Shown: positions 25,015 through 33,886 of the stretch, piece after piece
How positions within the stretch are numbered: the stretch's first letter is position 1
How the letters are laid out: each line of letters starts with the position of its first letter
NCBI RefSeq assembly: GCF_905372115.1
Contig: NZ_CAJPNR010000012.1
Span: forward strand, 1-53,788
Direction of reading: 5' to 3'
DNA length: 53,788 nucleotides
Origin: an uncultured Streptococcus sp.
GTDB taxonomy: Bacteria; Bacillota; Bacilli; Lactobacillales; Streptococcaceae
Translations under genes and position numbers: made by a program
The notes under the pieces: generated by a model
Told to the model about the DNA's origin: nothing
Seen by the model: the letters and a program-made list of their open reading frames with translations, nothing else
The model's database searches: none

Positions 25015-26357
25015 TAGTTCATCTCCTTTCTGACCACATGACGCTCTGCCAGTAGCTCGCGGAATTCCAGCATAGCAGTATAAGTTGCTAAGATATAGGC
25101 ATGCTTGGTTTCTTGCTGTTCAATGGCCTTAAAGACTGCTTCTAAATCTTTGACTTCGGTAATCTGATCTGCTGGATAGCCCGTTACCCGCAGTCGACGA
25201 GCAATCTCAGAGTGGCGCACACCACCTGCAATGACATGAGGAATCTCCATCTCTAAAATCTTCTCAAAGTCAGCATCCCAGATCCAGCTGGTATCAATGC
25301 CGTCCGCATAGTTGGCGTTGAGCAGGACGGACAAACTAAAGTCAAAGGGTGCAAGTCCAATCATATCTAAAGCTTGGGTCGCCCCAACAGGATTTTTAAT
25401 CAAGACTAAGGTACATTCCTTATCACCGATTTTGAAAGTTTCCTGACGGCCAAAGACAGCCCGGCTCTTGTCAAAGCCAGCCTTGATAGTAGCTGGCTCG
25501 ACACCAAAGAACTGAGCTACTGACACTGCTGCTAGAGCGTTATAGATATTGTAGAGACCGCCGATATTGATTTGATAGTCTTGTCCATCAATGGTAAAGG
25601 CAGAGCGGTTATGCTCAAGTGTTTTGAGAGCGGTCAGGCTGTAGTCAAGCTTAGGACGCTTGAAGCCGCAGTCCACACAGATATAAGCCCCCAGATTTGC
25701 ATAGGTGTTGAGCTCATACTTGAGGATATGCTCACACTTAGGACAGAGGATGCCCTCTGTATTGTAGTGAGCCAACTGAGCCTGGCCTTTTTCGGTGTCA
25801 AATCCATAGTAGCGGACAGGATTCTTTAGGCTGACCGAGTTAAAGAGGGGGCTGTCGCCATTCATCAGTACAGTCGCTTCAGGCACTTTAGCTGCAGCAT
25901 CCAGAATCATCTGGTAGGTCGTGTAGATCTCACCATAGCGGTCCATCTGGTCTCGGAAAATATTGGTAAAGACGAAGAGACTAGGCTTGATATAATCACA
26001 AATCCGAGATAGGCTGGCTTCATCTATTTCCAGCACAGCGATATTCTTGCCAGATTTGCCTTTTTTAGCGGTCAGGAAGGTTGTGGTAATCCCGGTAATC
26101 ATATTGGCACCGCTGGGATTGGTCACCACTTCTCCGAAGGCTTCCTTGAGAATGCCTACTGTCAGAGCTGTAGTCAGAGTTTTACCATTGGTTCCGGTAA
26201 TAACCACGACCTCATAGTTCTTTGCTAGGTTCTGTAAAATATTTTTATCAAATGTCAGGGCAACTTTCCCTGGCAGAGTCGAGCCGCGTCCCATTTTGCT
26301 GAGAACAAAGTGGGAGGACTTGCCCGCCAAGAGGCCCAATGCTGTATTTATCTTCAT
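25014..26357 (-). CDS. murT: Lipid II isoglutaminyl synthase, Mur-ligase-like subunit
   Basis: 447 residues. A Mur-ligase fold with ATP-binding loop VVITGTNGKTLTT near residue 55, and the zinc-ribbon insert typical of MurT: CPKC ... CVDCGF near residues 205-228, holding four cysteines. The C-terminal DUF1727-like domain binds GatD. It uses ATP to activate the alpha-carboxylate of D-Glu in lipid II. No SD precedes the ATG; an extended -10 ends 7 nt upstream, so the mRNA may be leaderless. Confidence 0.93.
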   Translation of the reverse strand: MKINTALGLLAGKSSHFVLSKMGRGSTLPGKVALTFDKNILQNLAKNYEVVVITGTNGKTLTTALTVGILKEAFGEVVTNPSGANMITGITTTFLTAKKGKSGKNIAVLEIDEASLSRICDYIKPSLFVFTNIFRDQMDRYGEIYTTYQMILDAAAKVPEATVLMNGDSPLFNSVSLKNPVRYYGFDTEKGQAQLAHYNTEGILCPKCEHILKYELNTYANLGAYICVDCGFKRPKLDYSLTALKTLEHNRSAFTIDGQDYQINIGGLYNIYNALAAVSVAQFFGVEPATIKAGFDKSRAVFGRQETFKIGDKECTLVLIKNPVGATQALDMIGLAPFDFSLSVLLNANYADGIDTSWIWDADFEKILEMEIPHVIAGGVRHSEIARRLRVTGYPADQITEVKDLEAVFKAIEQQETKHAYILATYTAMLEFRELLAERHVVRKEMN

Positions 26358-26364
26358 AAGAAAT

Positions 26365-26373
26365 ATTTTATCA
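26365..26373 (-). promoter_or_regulatory. Extended -10 promoter for murT-gatD-lapA, apparently leaderless
   Basis: On the minus strand TGA-TAAAAT (26373-26365) ends 7 nt before the murT ATG. An overlapping TATGAT is an alternative -10. Confidence 0.45.
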
Positions 26374-26413
26374 TAAAAAAGTAAAGAAGGTTACAGAAAA
26401 ATATTGACAAACG

Positions 26414-26422
26414 TGATATAAT
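26414..26422 (+). promoter_or_regulatory. Extended -10 promoter for cdaA
   Basis: TGA-TATAAT at 26414-26422. The nearby TTGACA (26404-26409) is too close to act as its -35. The 165-nt leader to cdaA contains a short GTCTT/AAGAC hairpin near 26432-26449. Confidence 0.5.
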
Positions 26423-26589
26423 GGGTTGGTAAGTCTTTAAGCATTAAGACCCACTGTAAAATAAAAAGAGAGAAGTTAATTGAGTGAACTCTAATTACAA
26501 GATAAAATCAGGCTGATACTGGATTTCATAAGTTCGATTTGTTGCTACAGCTGTTTGATTTTCCTTGTAGAGGAGTAGGAAGTCTAAGT

Positions 26590-27438
26590 ATGAATTTTCA
26601 ACAACTAACCAATCTCCAATATTGGGCCAGTTTGTTTTCTGACCCTTGGAGGATTGTAATTAATATTATTGACGTCGCTATCGTCGCATGGATTCTATAT
26701 TATCTAATCAAGGCCATTGCCGGTACCAAGATTATGATTTTGGTCCGCGGGGTGCTCTTCTTTATCTTGGCACAGTTTTTTGCCAATATCATCGGCTTGA
26801 CCACCATTTCTTGGCTGATTAATCAGGTCATCACTTACGGGGTCATTGCGGCCGTGGTGATTTTCTCGCCTGAGATTCGGGCAGGATTGGAAAAGCTGGG
26901 CCGAGCAACGGATATTTTTTCTACGACGCCCATCAGTAACGAAGAAAAAATGGTTCAGGCCTTTGTCAAGTCTGTTGCCTATATGAGTCCGCGGAAAATC
27001 GGGGCTTTGGTGGCCATTCAGGGAACCCGCACCTTGCAGGAGTACATTGCAACAGGGATTCCCTTGGATGCAGATGTGTCCGGAGAGCTACTAATCAATA
27101 TTTTCATCCCCAATACGCCATTGCATGATGGAGCTGTCATTATAAAAAACAATAAGATTGCGGCTTCCTGTGCCTACCTGCCTCTGACAGAAAGCAGCGG
27201 CATCTCTAAGGAGTTTGGAACTCGGCACCGCGCAGCTATTGGCCTGTCTGAAGTATCAGATGCGTTTACTTTTGTCGTTTCAGAAGAAACAGGCGGTATT
27301 TCCACTACGCACAATGGAATTTTCAAGCATGATTTGACTTTAGATGAGTTTGAGACAGAGCTGAGAAAGGTCTTCTTATCAGAGCAGGACAAGCCAGCAG
27401 GTTTGAAAAAACGCTTCATGGGAGGATGGAAGAAATGA
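26590..27438 (+). CDS. cdaA: Diadenylate cyclase CdaA
   Basis: Membrane-bound DisA_N domain enzyme making cyclic di-AMP from two ATP. 282 residues with the start at the ATG following TAGGAAG; an earlier in-frame ATG (26539) has no SD. Three N-terminal membrane helices (about 23-100), then the cyclase domain with the catalytic DGA (in LHDGAVII) and RHR (in GTRHRAAIG). c-di-AMP controls potassium and osmotic balance. Operon with cdaR and glmM, the conserved Firmicute set. Confidence 0.95.
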   Translation: MNFQQLTNLQYWASLFSDPWRIVINIIDVAIVAWILYYLIKAIAGTKIMILVRGVLFFILAQFFANIIGLTTISWLINQVITYGVIAAVVIFSPEIRAGLEKLGRATDIFSTTPISNEEKMVQAFVKSVAYMSPRKIGALVAIQGTRTLQEYIATGIPLDADVSGELLINIFIPNTPLHDGAVIIKNNKIAASCAYLPLTESSGISKEFGTRHRAAIGLSEVSDAFTFVVSEETGGISTTHNGIFKHDLTLDEFETELRKVFLSEQDKPAGLKKRFMGGWKK

Positions 27439-28190
27439 AAAAACGTAAAAAAATTCTTTATATCATCTCTTCGTTTTTCTTTGCCCTAGTGCTTTTTGTC
27501 TATGCAACCTCTAGCAGTTATCAAAATAATACTGGAGTTCGGCAGGTCACATCTGAAACTTATACCAATACGGTTTCCAATGTGCCGATTGATATCAAAT
27601 ATGACAGTGAGAATTACTTTATCAGCGGCTTTACTTCTGAAGTTTCCGTCGCCCTGACAGGTTCCAACCGTGTCAATCTAGCCAGTGAAATGCAGGAAAG
27701 TACTCGGAAGTTTCGAGTTGTAGCTGATCTTTCCAAGGCTACAGAAGGAACAGTAGAGATTCCGCTAAAAGTGGAAAACCTGCCGAGCGGTCTGACTGCT
27801 ACAGTCACTCCGCAGAAGATTTCTGTTAAGATTGGTAAAAAGGCCAGCAAGAAGGTTGAGGTTCGCTACCTCATCACAGACAGCCAGGTGGCTGAGAATG
27901 TGACGATCAGTGGTGTGACCTTGGAAAATAAGGAAGCTACAGTAACCAGTGACGAGGAGACCTTGTCTAAGATTGAATATGTCGTAGCCATTCTCCCGAC
28001 CAATGTCATTATCACTGGTAACTATAGCGGGACAGCGCCGCTGCAGGCTGTTGATGGACAGGGGAATGTCATGCCAAGCGTGGTGACACCATTTGAAACG
28101 ACTATGCGTGTCAACACTAAAACAGCAGACAACTCAGGCTCGTCCTCCTCTAACAGCAGCTCAAATACGAGCTCATCAAATAAAAACTAA
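27435..28190 (+). CDS. cdaR: CdaA regulatory protein, YbbR domains
   Basis: 251 residues. A Lys-rich N-terminus and one membrane helix (about 7-27) are followed by an extracellular part with two YbbR-type beta domains and a Ser/Asn-rich low-complexity tail. It binds and modulates CdaA. The chosen ATG overlaps the cdaA stop (ATGA) and is 9 nt after GGAGG; an ATG at 27426 abuts the SD. Confidence 0.9.
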   Translation: MKKRKKILYIISSFFFALVLFVYATSSSYQNNTGVRQVTSETYTNTVSNVPIDIKYDSENYFISGFTSEVSVALTGSNRVNLASEMQESTRKFRVVADLSKATEGTVEIPLKVENLPSGLTATVTPQKISVKIGKKASKKVEVRYLITDSQVAENVTISGVTLENKEATVTSDEETLSKIEYVVAILPTNVIITGNYSGTAPLQAVDGQGNVMPSVVTPFETTMRVNTKTADNSGSSSSNSSSNTSSSNKN

Positions 28191-28284
28191 ATAAAATTTT
28201 GAAAATAAACTTGGATTAAAGCGGTCTGCCTTGCTTGTAGCCTAAATCTTTACATCCAGGTCTTATGAAAGGAAACTATTTATA

Positions 28285-29637
28285 ATGGGTAAATACTTTG
28301 GAACCGATGGTGTTCGCGGAGAAGCAAATGTGGAATTAACGCCGGAATTGGCCTTTAAGCTCGGCCGCTTTGGTGGTTATGTTCTGAGTCAGCACGAAAG
28401 TGAAGTTCCTCGGGTCTTTGTTGGCCGTGATACTCGAATTTCAGGAGAAATGCTGGAAAGCGCCTTGGTTGCAGGACTTTTGTCCGTTGGGATTCATGTT
28501 TATAAGCTGGGTGTCATTGCAACGCCTGGTGTAGCTTATCTGGTTAAGTCAGAGAAAGCCAGCGCGGGAGTCATGATTTCTGCCAGCCACAATCCAGCTT
28601 TGGATAATGGTATCAAATTCTTTGGTGGTGACGGCTATAAACTGGATGATGAGCGTGAGTTGGAAATCGAAGCTTTGCTGGACGCAGCGGAAGACACCTT
28701 GCCACGTCCAAGCGCCGAAGGTTTAGGTGACTTGGTTGATTATCCAGAAGGACTGCGCAAGTATCAACAATACTTGGTTTCAACTGGTTTGGAACTAGAA
28801 GGAATGCATGTGGCCTTAGATACGGCCAACGGTGCGGCTTCTACCAGCGCCCGTCAGATTTTTGCGGATCTCGGCGCACAGTTGACGATTATCGGAGAAA
28901 ATCCAGACGGCCTCAATATCAATCTGAATGTCGGGTCTACACATCCAGAAGCTTTGCAGGAAGTTGTTTGTGAGTCTGGTGCAGCGATTGGTCTGGCCTT
29001 TGATGGAGATAGCGATCGCTTGATTGCAGTGGATGAAAATGGTGAGCTAGTAGATGGTGACAAGATTATGTTCATCATCGGCAAGTACCTGTCTGAAAAA
29101 GGCGAGCTGGCGCAGAATACGATTGTTACGACTGTTATGTCCAACCTAGGCTTCCATAAGGCTTTGGATCGAGAAGGTATTCAAAAGGCTGTGACAGCAG
29201 TTGGTGACCGCTATGTCGTAGAGGAAATGCGTAAGAATGGCTATAATCTTGGTGGTGAGCAGTCTGGACATGTTATCATCATGGACTACAATACGACAGG
29301 TGACGGTCAGCTTTCAGCTGTGCAATTGACCAAGGTCATGCAGGAAACAGGTAAGAAACTATCCGAATTGGCCGCTGAAGTAACCATCTATCCGCAGAAA
29401 CTAGTCAATATCCGTGTGGAAAACAGCATGAAGGATAAGGCGATGGAAGTTCCAGCTATTAAGACGGTCATTGAGAAAATGGAAGCTGAAATGGCTGGCA
29501 ATGGCCGGATTTTGGTTCGTCCGAGTGGAACTGAGCCTCTGCTGAGGGTCATGGCTGAAGCACCAACTGACGAAGAAGTAAATTATTATGTAGATACCAT
29601 TGCTAATGTTGTTCGAGATGAAATTGGAATAGACTAA
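28285..29637 (+). CDS. glmM: Phosphoglucosamine mutase
   Basis: Converts glucosamine-6-phosphate to glucosamine-1-phosphate for UDP-GlcNAc and the cell wall. 450 residues. Phosphoserine S101 in MISASHNPALDNG; metal loop FDGDSDRL near residue 240; substrate loop GGEQSGHVI; phosphate loop RPSGTEPLLRVM. It is known to form an inhibitory complex with CdaA in other Firmicutes, matching its position in this operon. SD GAAAGGAAA. Confidence 0.96.
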   Translation: MGKYFGTDGVRGEANVELTPELAFKLGRFGGYVLSQHESEVPRVFVGRDTRISGEMLESALVAGLLSVGIHVYKLGVIATPGVAYLVKSEKASAGVMISASHNPALDNGIKFFGGDGYKLDDERELEIEALLDAAEDTLPRPSAEGLGDLVDYPEGLRKYQQYLVSTGLELEGMHVALDTANGAASTSARQIFADLGAQLTIIGENPDGLNINLNVGSTHPEALQEVVCESGAAIGLAFDGDSDRLIAVDENGELVDGDKIMFIIGKYLSEKGELAQNTIVTTVMSNLGFHKALDREGIQKAVTAVGDRYVVEEMRKNGYNLGGEQSGHVIIMDYNTTGDGQLSAVQLTKVMQETGKKLSELAAEVTIYPQKLVNIRVENSMKDKAMEVPAIKTVIEKMEAEMAGNGRILVRPSGTEPLLRVMAEAPTDEEVNYYVDTIANVVRDEIGID

Positions 29638-29649
29638 TTAATGTAAAGA

Positions 29650-29677
29650 AACTGAGACATAACGTCTTGGTTTTTTT
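29650..29677 (+). terminator. Terminator of cdaA-cdaR-glmM
   Basis: 9-bp stem (29650-29658 with 29664-29672, two G-U pairs), loop ATAAC, T run to 29677. Confidence 0.75.
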
Positions 29678-29715
29678 ACATTTATGTGAATATTTAAACA
29701 CTTTGATACAAAATG

Positions 29716-29744
29716 TTGATAAATTGCAATACTCTTGGTATAAT
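29716..29744 (+). promoter_or_regulatory. Promoter for LPXTG surface protein
   Basis: TTGATA (29716-29721), 17-bp spacer, TATAAT (29739-29744) with an extended TGG. Confidence 0.7.
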
Positions 29745-29765
29745 AAGCTATGAAAGGAGAAAAAG

Positions 29766-31454
29766 ATGAAAAATAAAAATACAATTATTTTTAAAATTCT
29801 TATCTTATTAACAGCTATTGTTACAGGTTTAGGTTTTGCTGCTCGAACTCAGGCTTCTGAAGTAACTGAATACAGTCAGCAAACCAGCATTACTAAGGAT
29901 GGTGAGCCATTAACAAGTGACTCAACTGTTAAGACTAATGAAACCTTGTCTGTAACAACCAACTTCACATTTCCTGCGGCTCAAAATATAGCTGAAGGGG
30001 ATACCCTGACTTTTAAACTTCCGGAAGAATTAAGTCTGATTACTGCCTTAAACTTCGATGTCTATGATGTTGTTAATCATACGGGAGAGTTAGTCGGTAC
30101 AGCTCAAACTGATCCAGCGACCCATTCGGTTACAGTAACCTTCAGTAACTACTTCACAAACTATACACAAAAGAAAGAGCTTTCTCTGACTTTTAATGTA
30201 CGAATGAATAACGAAAAAGTTAAAGAATCAGGTCCTGTTTCCTTCAAATTTGGCCAGACAGACTTTTCTTTCCAATACCAAAAGGAAGATGGAACTGCTG
30301 GTGAATATGAAATGAAATATGGCTACCAAGACAGTAGCGATCCAAGCATTGTCAAGTGGCGTATTATCCTGAATGCAAGACAGGACATGCTTCGTAACAT
30401 GGTAATTTCAGACAACTTTGGTGATGGTCTGACACTGGTACCGGGTACTCTGCGTGCAGTTCGTTATGCTCCTGTAGAAGGCGGTATCCGCAATGAAGCG
30501 CACTTGCTGACTCTGCCTGTTTTGGATAACTTTACTAACAAGGCAGTTCTAACCCAAAACGCCAATGGCGATGCTAACGGTTTTACCATCAACTTTGGTG
30601 ATAACTACAACTGGCCAATGTACATCGAGTACTCTACTCGCGTACCAGAAGGTACAAAAGTGGGTGATGTGGTTAACAACAAGTTATCATGGACAGCTAA
30701 AGGATTCCCAGAGCGTACTATTACTAAGTCAGTCCGCTTGGAAGACGGTTCTGGTAAAGGAAGCGCAGTTTTAGCAAAAGATGTGAAGATTCAGGCTCAG
30801 AAAAAGCTTGTTAACAAAGAATTAGAAAAGGGTCAGTTTACCTTTGGTCTCTTTGACGAAAACGGTGTTTTACTTCAAACAGCTACCAATGAAGCTGATG
30901 GTTCTATCAATTTCAAGGCCTTGAACTATAGTGCAGCTGGTACTTACCGCTACAGCATCAAGGAAATCCCAGGAAATGATCCTAACTACGTCTATGATGA
31001 CAAGGAAGCTCAACTGACAGTTACTGTAACAGATGTTAATGGTGAGTTTTTAGGCTCTGTTAAATATGATTTGGATCCAGTCTTTACAAATACCTATAGA
31101 GGTAATGATCCAGGCAAGGCAGTTCAGCCACCTAACCCTGGAAATAACAACAATCCAAATAACAACCCTAACAATAACCCAAATAATAATCCAAACAACA
31201 ACCCAAATAATACCCCAGGCAATGGTAACAATACCCCTGGTAACAGTTCCGACAATCCAAAGGGTGGAACAGACAATTCAGGGAATGGAAATAACAATTC
31301 AAACAACGGTACCAATGATCCAGGTGCTGCAGGAGGCAACAAAAAGGTTCTGCCTAAGACTGGTCAAGAAACGACACTTTGGCTGTCACTTGCAGGTTTG
31401 GCAATCTTAGTTGGCTTTGGAAGCTATGTCTTTCTTCAAAAAAAGACTAGATAA
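29766..31454 (+). CDS. LPXTG-anchored surface protein with pilin-type isopeptide domain
   Basis: 562 residues. Signal peptide (1-30, TQA|SE); an Ig-like collagen-adhesin type region (about 31-170); a second beta-rich region (about 180-340); a Spy0128-like pilin domain (about 345-445, KKLVNKELEKGQFTFGLFDE ... YRYSIKE ... FTNTY) of the kind that forms Lys-Asn isopeptide bonds; a Pro/Asn-rich wall-spanning stretch (about 455-525) with NNPN repeats; and LPKTG at 529-533 with hydrophobic helix and KKTR tail, so sortase A anchors it. Probable adhesin; ligand unknown. It stands alone between a promoter and a terminator, with no sortase or pilus partner next to it. Confidence 0.9.
   Translation: MKNKNTIIFKILILLTAIVTGLGFAARTQASEVTEYSQQTSITKDGEPLTSDSTVKTNETLSVTTNFTFPAAQNIAEGDTLTFKLPEELSLITALNFDVYDVVNHTGELVGTAQTDPATHSVTVTFSNYFTNYTQKKELSLTFNVRMNNEKVKESGPVSFKFGQTDFSFQYQKEDGTAGEYEMKYGYQDSSDPSIVKWRIILNARQDMLRNMVISDNFGDGLTLVPGTLRAVRYAPVEGGIRNEAHLLTLPVLDNFTNKAVLTQNANGDANGFTINFGDNYNWPMYIEYSTRVPEGTKVGDVVNNKLSWTAKGFPERTITKSVRLEDGSGKGSAVLAKDVKIQAQKKLVNKELEKGQFTFGLFDENGVLLQTATNEADGSINFKALNYSAAGTYRYSIKEIPGNDPNYVYDDKEAQLTVTVTDVNGEFLGSVKYDLDPVFTNTYRGNDPGKAVQPPNPGNNNNPNNNPNNNPNNNPNNNPNNTPGNGNNTPGNSSDNPKGGTDNSGNGNNNSNNGTNDPGAAGGNKKVLPKTGQETTLWLSLAGLAILVGFGSYVFLQKKTR
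31130..31225 (+). repeat. Tandem Asn-Asn-Pro repeat
   Basis: Repeated AAYAAYMCNAAY codons encode N-N-N-P-N units in the wall-spanning part of the LPXTG protein; copy number is likely to vary among strains. Confidence 0.7.
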
Positions 31455-31459
31455 AATTC

Positions 31460-31493
31460 AAAGGTTTTAAGAGTTTTCTCTTAAAGCCTTTTT
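31460..31493 (+). terminator. Terminator after LPXTG protein
   Basis: 14-bp stem (31460-31473 with 31478-31491, one G-U), loop TTTT, T run. Confidence 0.85.
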
Positions 31494-31507
31494 GCATACT
31501 TTTCCAT

Positions 31508-31536
31508 TTGAAAAAACGGAGCAATCGTGTTAGAAT
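31508..31536 (+). promoter_or_regulatory. Promoter for DUF4044 gene
   Basis: TTGAAA (31508-31513), 17-bp spacer, TAGAAT (31531-31536) with extended TG at 31528. Confidence 0.65.
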
Positions 31537-31571
31537 AGACCTAGTAATTTTTAAAGGATAGAGGTGTTATC

Positions 31572-31700
31572 GTGGCTTTTGGTGACAATGGACAACGCAA
31601 AAAAACAGGATTTGAAAAATTGACGATGCTGGTCGTGATTATCATGCTCATCGTGACAGTTGGAGCTATCTTTGCTTCTGCTCTCAGCGCAATCTTTTAA
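31572..31700 (+). CDS. DUF4044 family small membrane protein
   Basis: 42 residues from a GTG start after GATAGAGGTG: a basic N-terminus (GQRKKTGFEKLT) and one hydrophobic helix. Length and layout match the DUF4044 family that sits before obgE in streptococci. Function unknown. It has its own promoter and a terminator directly after the stop. Confidence 0.7.
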   Translation: MAFGDNGQRKKTGFEKLTMLVVIIMLIVTVGAIFASALSAIF

Positions 31701-31705
31701 TCCAG

Positions 31706-31726
31706 ACGCTTCAGGGCGTTTTTTTA
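31706..31726 (+). terminator. Terminator between DUF4044 gene and obgE
   Basis: Short ACGC/GCGT stem (31706-31709 with 31716-31719) followed by an uninterrupted T run; some read-through into obgE is likely as no separate obgE promoter is obvious. Confidence 0.6.
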
Positions 31727-31750
31727 GACTAGAAAAAGAGAATAGAAAAA

Positions 31751-33061
31751 ATGAGTATGTTTTTAGATACAGCCAAGATTCAAGTTAAGGCTGGCAATGG
31801 TGGCGATGGAATGGTGGCCTTTCGCCGTGAAAAATATGTTCCTAATGGTGGTCCTTGGGGCGGTGATGGTGGTCGTGGCGGCAATGTTATTTTTATCGTA
31901 GACGAAGGTCTGCGTACCCTGATGGATTTTCGCTACAATCGCCACTTCAAGGCTCAGTCTGGTGAAAAGGGTATGACCAAGGGAATGCATGGCCGAGGGG
32001 CTGAGGACTTGATTGTTCGAGTGCCACAGGGGACGACGGTTCGTGATGCAGATACTGGCAAGGTGCTGACGGATTTGGTAGAAAATGGTCAAGAATTTAT
32101 CGTAGCGCGTGGTGGCCGAGGCGGTCGCGGAAATATCCGCTTTGCAACGCCTAAAAATCCTGCTCCGGAGATTTCTGAGAACGGAGAACCAGGTCAAGAG
32201 CGAGAGCTTCTGCTGGAGCTCAAGGTTCTAGCAGACGTTGGTCTGGTCGGATTCCCATCTGTCGGGAAATCCACTTTGCTTAGTGTCATCACAGCAGCTA
32301 AGCCTAAGATTGGTGCTTATCATTTTACGACCATCGTGCCTAATCTAGGCATGGTTCGCACTCACTCTGGAGAGTCCTTTGCAGTAGCAGATCTACCAGG
32401 TTTGATTGAGGGGGCCAGTCAAGGGGTTGGACTGGGAACCCAGTTTCTCCGTCATATTGAGCGGACAAGGGTTATCCTGCATGTCATCGATATGTCAGCA
32501 AGTGAGGGACGTGACCCTTATGAGGACTATCTAGCTATCAATAAAGAGTTGGAATCCTACAATCTTCGTCTCATGGAGCGCCCGCAGATTATTGTTGCCA
32601 ACAAGATGGATATGCCGGAAAGTGCTGAAAATCTCAAGGAATTTAAAGAGAAATTGGCAGCTAATTATGATGAGTTTGCTGACCTACCGCAAATCTTCCC
32701 CATTTCCAGTCTTACCAAGCAGGGACTTGCGACCCTCTTGGATGCGACCGCAGAATTACTGGATAAGACGCCAGAGTTCTTGCTTTACGATGAGTCTGAA
32801 ATGGAAGAAGAAGCTTACTATGGCTTTGACGAAGAAGCACCAGCCTTTGAAATTTCTCGTGATGATGATGCGACTTGGGTGCTGTCAGGTGAAAAGCTGG
32901 AGAAACTCTTTAATATGACCAACTTTGACCGCGATGAAGCAGTCATGAAATTTGCCCGTCAGCTGCGTGGTATGGGCGTTGATGAAGCCCTTCGTGCTCG
33001 CGGAGCCAAGGATGGTGACCTGGTCCGCATCGGCAAGTTTGAGTTTGAATTCGTTGACTAA
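31751..33061 (+). CDS. obgE: Obg GTPase
   Basis: 436 residues. Glycine-rich N-terminal Obg fold (to about 158), GTPase domain with G1 GFPSVGKST (167-175), DLPGLIEGAS and NKMD, and a C-terminal OCT domain (about 355-436). Essential GTPase in 50S maturation and (p)ppGpp-linked stress control. A small conserved gene follows 11 nt later. Confidence 0.96.
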   Translation: MSMFLDTAKIQVKAGNGGDGMVAFRREKYVPNGGPWGGDGGRGGNVIFIVDEGLRTLMDFRYNRHFKAQSGEKGMTKGMHGRGAEDLIVRVPQGTTVRDADTGKVLTDLVENGQEFIVARGGRGGRGNIRFATPKNPAPEISENGEPGQERELLLELKVLADVGLVGFPSVGKSTLLSVITAAKPKIGAYHFTTIVPNLGMVRTHSGESFAVADLPGLIEGASQGVGLGTQFLRHIERTRVILHVIDMSASEGRDPYEDYLAINKELESYNLRLMERPQIIVANKMDMPESAENLKEFKEKLAANYDEFADLPQIFPISSLTKQGLATLLDATAELLDKTPEFLLYDESEMEEEAYYGFDEEAPAFEISRDDDATWVLSGEKLEKLFNMTNFDRDEAVMKFARQLRGMGVDEALRARGAKDGDLVRIGKFEFEFVD

Positions 33062-33072
33062 GGAGGCTTGCA

Positions 33073-33234
33073 ATGGGTGATAAACCAATATCCTTCCGAG
33101 ATGAAAATGGAAACTTTGTCTCTGCAGCCGATGTCTGGAATGCAGAAAAGCTAGAAGAGCTCTTTAATAAACTCAACCCCAAACGCAAGCTGCGTTTAGA
33201 AAGAGAAGCATTAGCGAAAGCAGAAGAGGAATAA
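33073..33234 (+). CDS. Small conserved acidic/basic protein after obgE
   Basis: 53 residues after a perfect AAGGAGG. Soluble, helical and charged: DENGNFVSAADVW, then EKLEELFNKLNPKRKLRLERE. A homologous small frame follows obg in other streptococci as I recall it; function is not known. It shares the obgE transcript and ends at a strong terminator. Confidence 0.7.
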   Translation: MGDKPISFRDENGNFVSAADVWNAEKLEELFNKLNPKRKLRLEREALAKAEEE

Positions 33235-33238
33235 GATA

Positions 33239-33282
33239 AAAAGCAGCTGAGCAGGAAATAATCCTACTCAGCTGCTTTTTTT
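33239..33282. terminator. Strong bidirectional terminator
   Basis: AAGCAGCTGAG/CTCAGCTGCTT with inner AGGA/TCCT; T run on the plus strand, A run before it for the minus strand. Serves obgE operon and the convergent ECF S-component gene. Confidence 0.85.
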
Positions 33283-33321
33283 GCGCCAAAGATGTATTCG
33301 TTAAGGTAATTAACCTTTGTT

Positions 33322-33873
33322 TTAAGCAAAGATTTTAGGACTGACTGTTTTTATTCGAGGGAGAGCAGCTAGGCAGACACCTAGAACGATAAGCTTGTCT
33401 GCATAATCAGTCAGTATTTGGACGAGGACGATACTAAGGACGGGGTTGACTCCCATTCCCCTCAGGGCTTGGACGATGAGACTGGATCCGCTGGATGTTA
33501 TGCCTCCGAAAAGCAGGACAGTGATTGCAGAGGCTACTAGGGTACCCGGAAGGGCTACCAATAGGGTTTTCCAGAGAAGACTGAGCTTTAAGCTTCCTTT
33601 TTCTTTAAAAAACCAAGCTGCTGAAAGAGCAATGATGATAGCGGCAGGCGAGTAGTAGAGAGAAAAGATATCGGTTGTCATCCAGCCAATGAGGGCGCTG
33701 AGAAAGGCAACGCCAGCCCCAGCAAGAGGCCCTAAGGTCAAGCTAGCTAGAATCGTTCCAAAGGTATCTAGATAGATAGGCAATTTCAGAAATAGTGCAA
33801 TATTAGCTCCTACGTAGTTAAGAGCAATACAGATAGACAAGAAGCTTAAGATAAGGGGTGTTGATTTTTTCAT
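33322..33873 (-). CDS. ECF transporter substrate-binding (S) component
   Basis: 183 residues with five to six membrane helices; glycine/alanine-rich core PLAGAGVAFLSALIG and an N-terminal APxF-like start consistent with energy-coupling-factor S components. Start chosen at the Met after GAGGAAAA, 13 nt beyond the nucleoside hydrolase stop, so both are one operon. Context suggests a nucleoside or nucleobase, or a ribosylated vitamin, as substrate; this is inference. The shared EcfA/EcfT module is not in the window. Confidence 0.75.
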   Translation of the reverse strand: MKKSTPLILSFLSICIALNYVGANIALFLKLPIYLDTFGTILASLTLGPLAGAGVAFLSALIGWMTTDIFSLYYSPAAIIIALSAAWFFKEKGSLKLSLLWKTLLVALPGTLVASAITVLLFGGITSSGSSLIVQALRGMGVNPVLSIVLVQILTDYADKLIVLGVCLAALPRIKTVSPKIFA

Positions 33874-33886
33874 GATAAAGTTTTCC

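Noticed and set aside
26404..26422. TTGACA with TATAAT before cdaA as a classical promoter
   Set aside because: The boxes are only 7 bp apart; the extended -10 alone is the better reading.
31124..31342. Minus-strand Leu/Gly/Phe-rich frame
   Set aside because: Antisense of the Asn-Asn-Pro repeat of the LPXTG gene.
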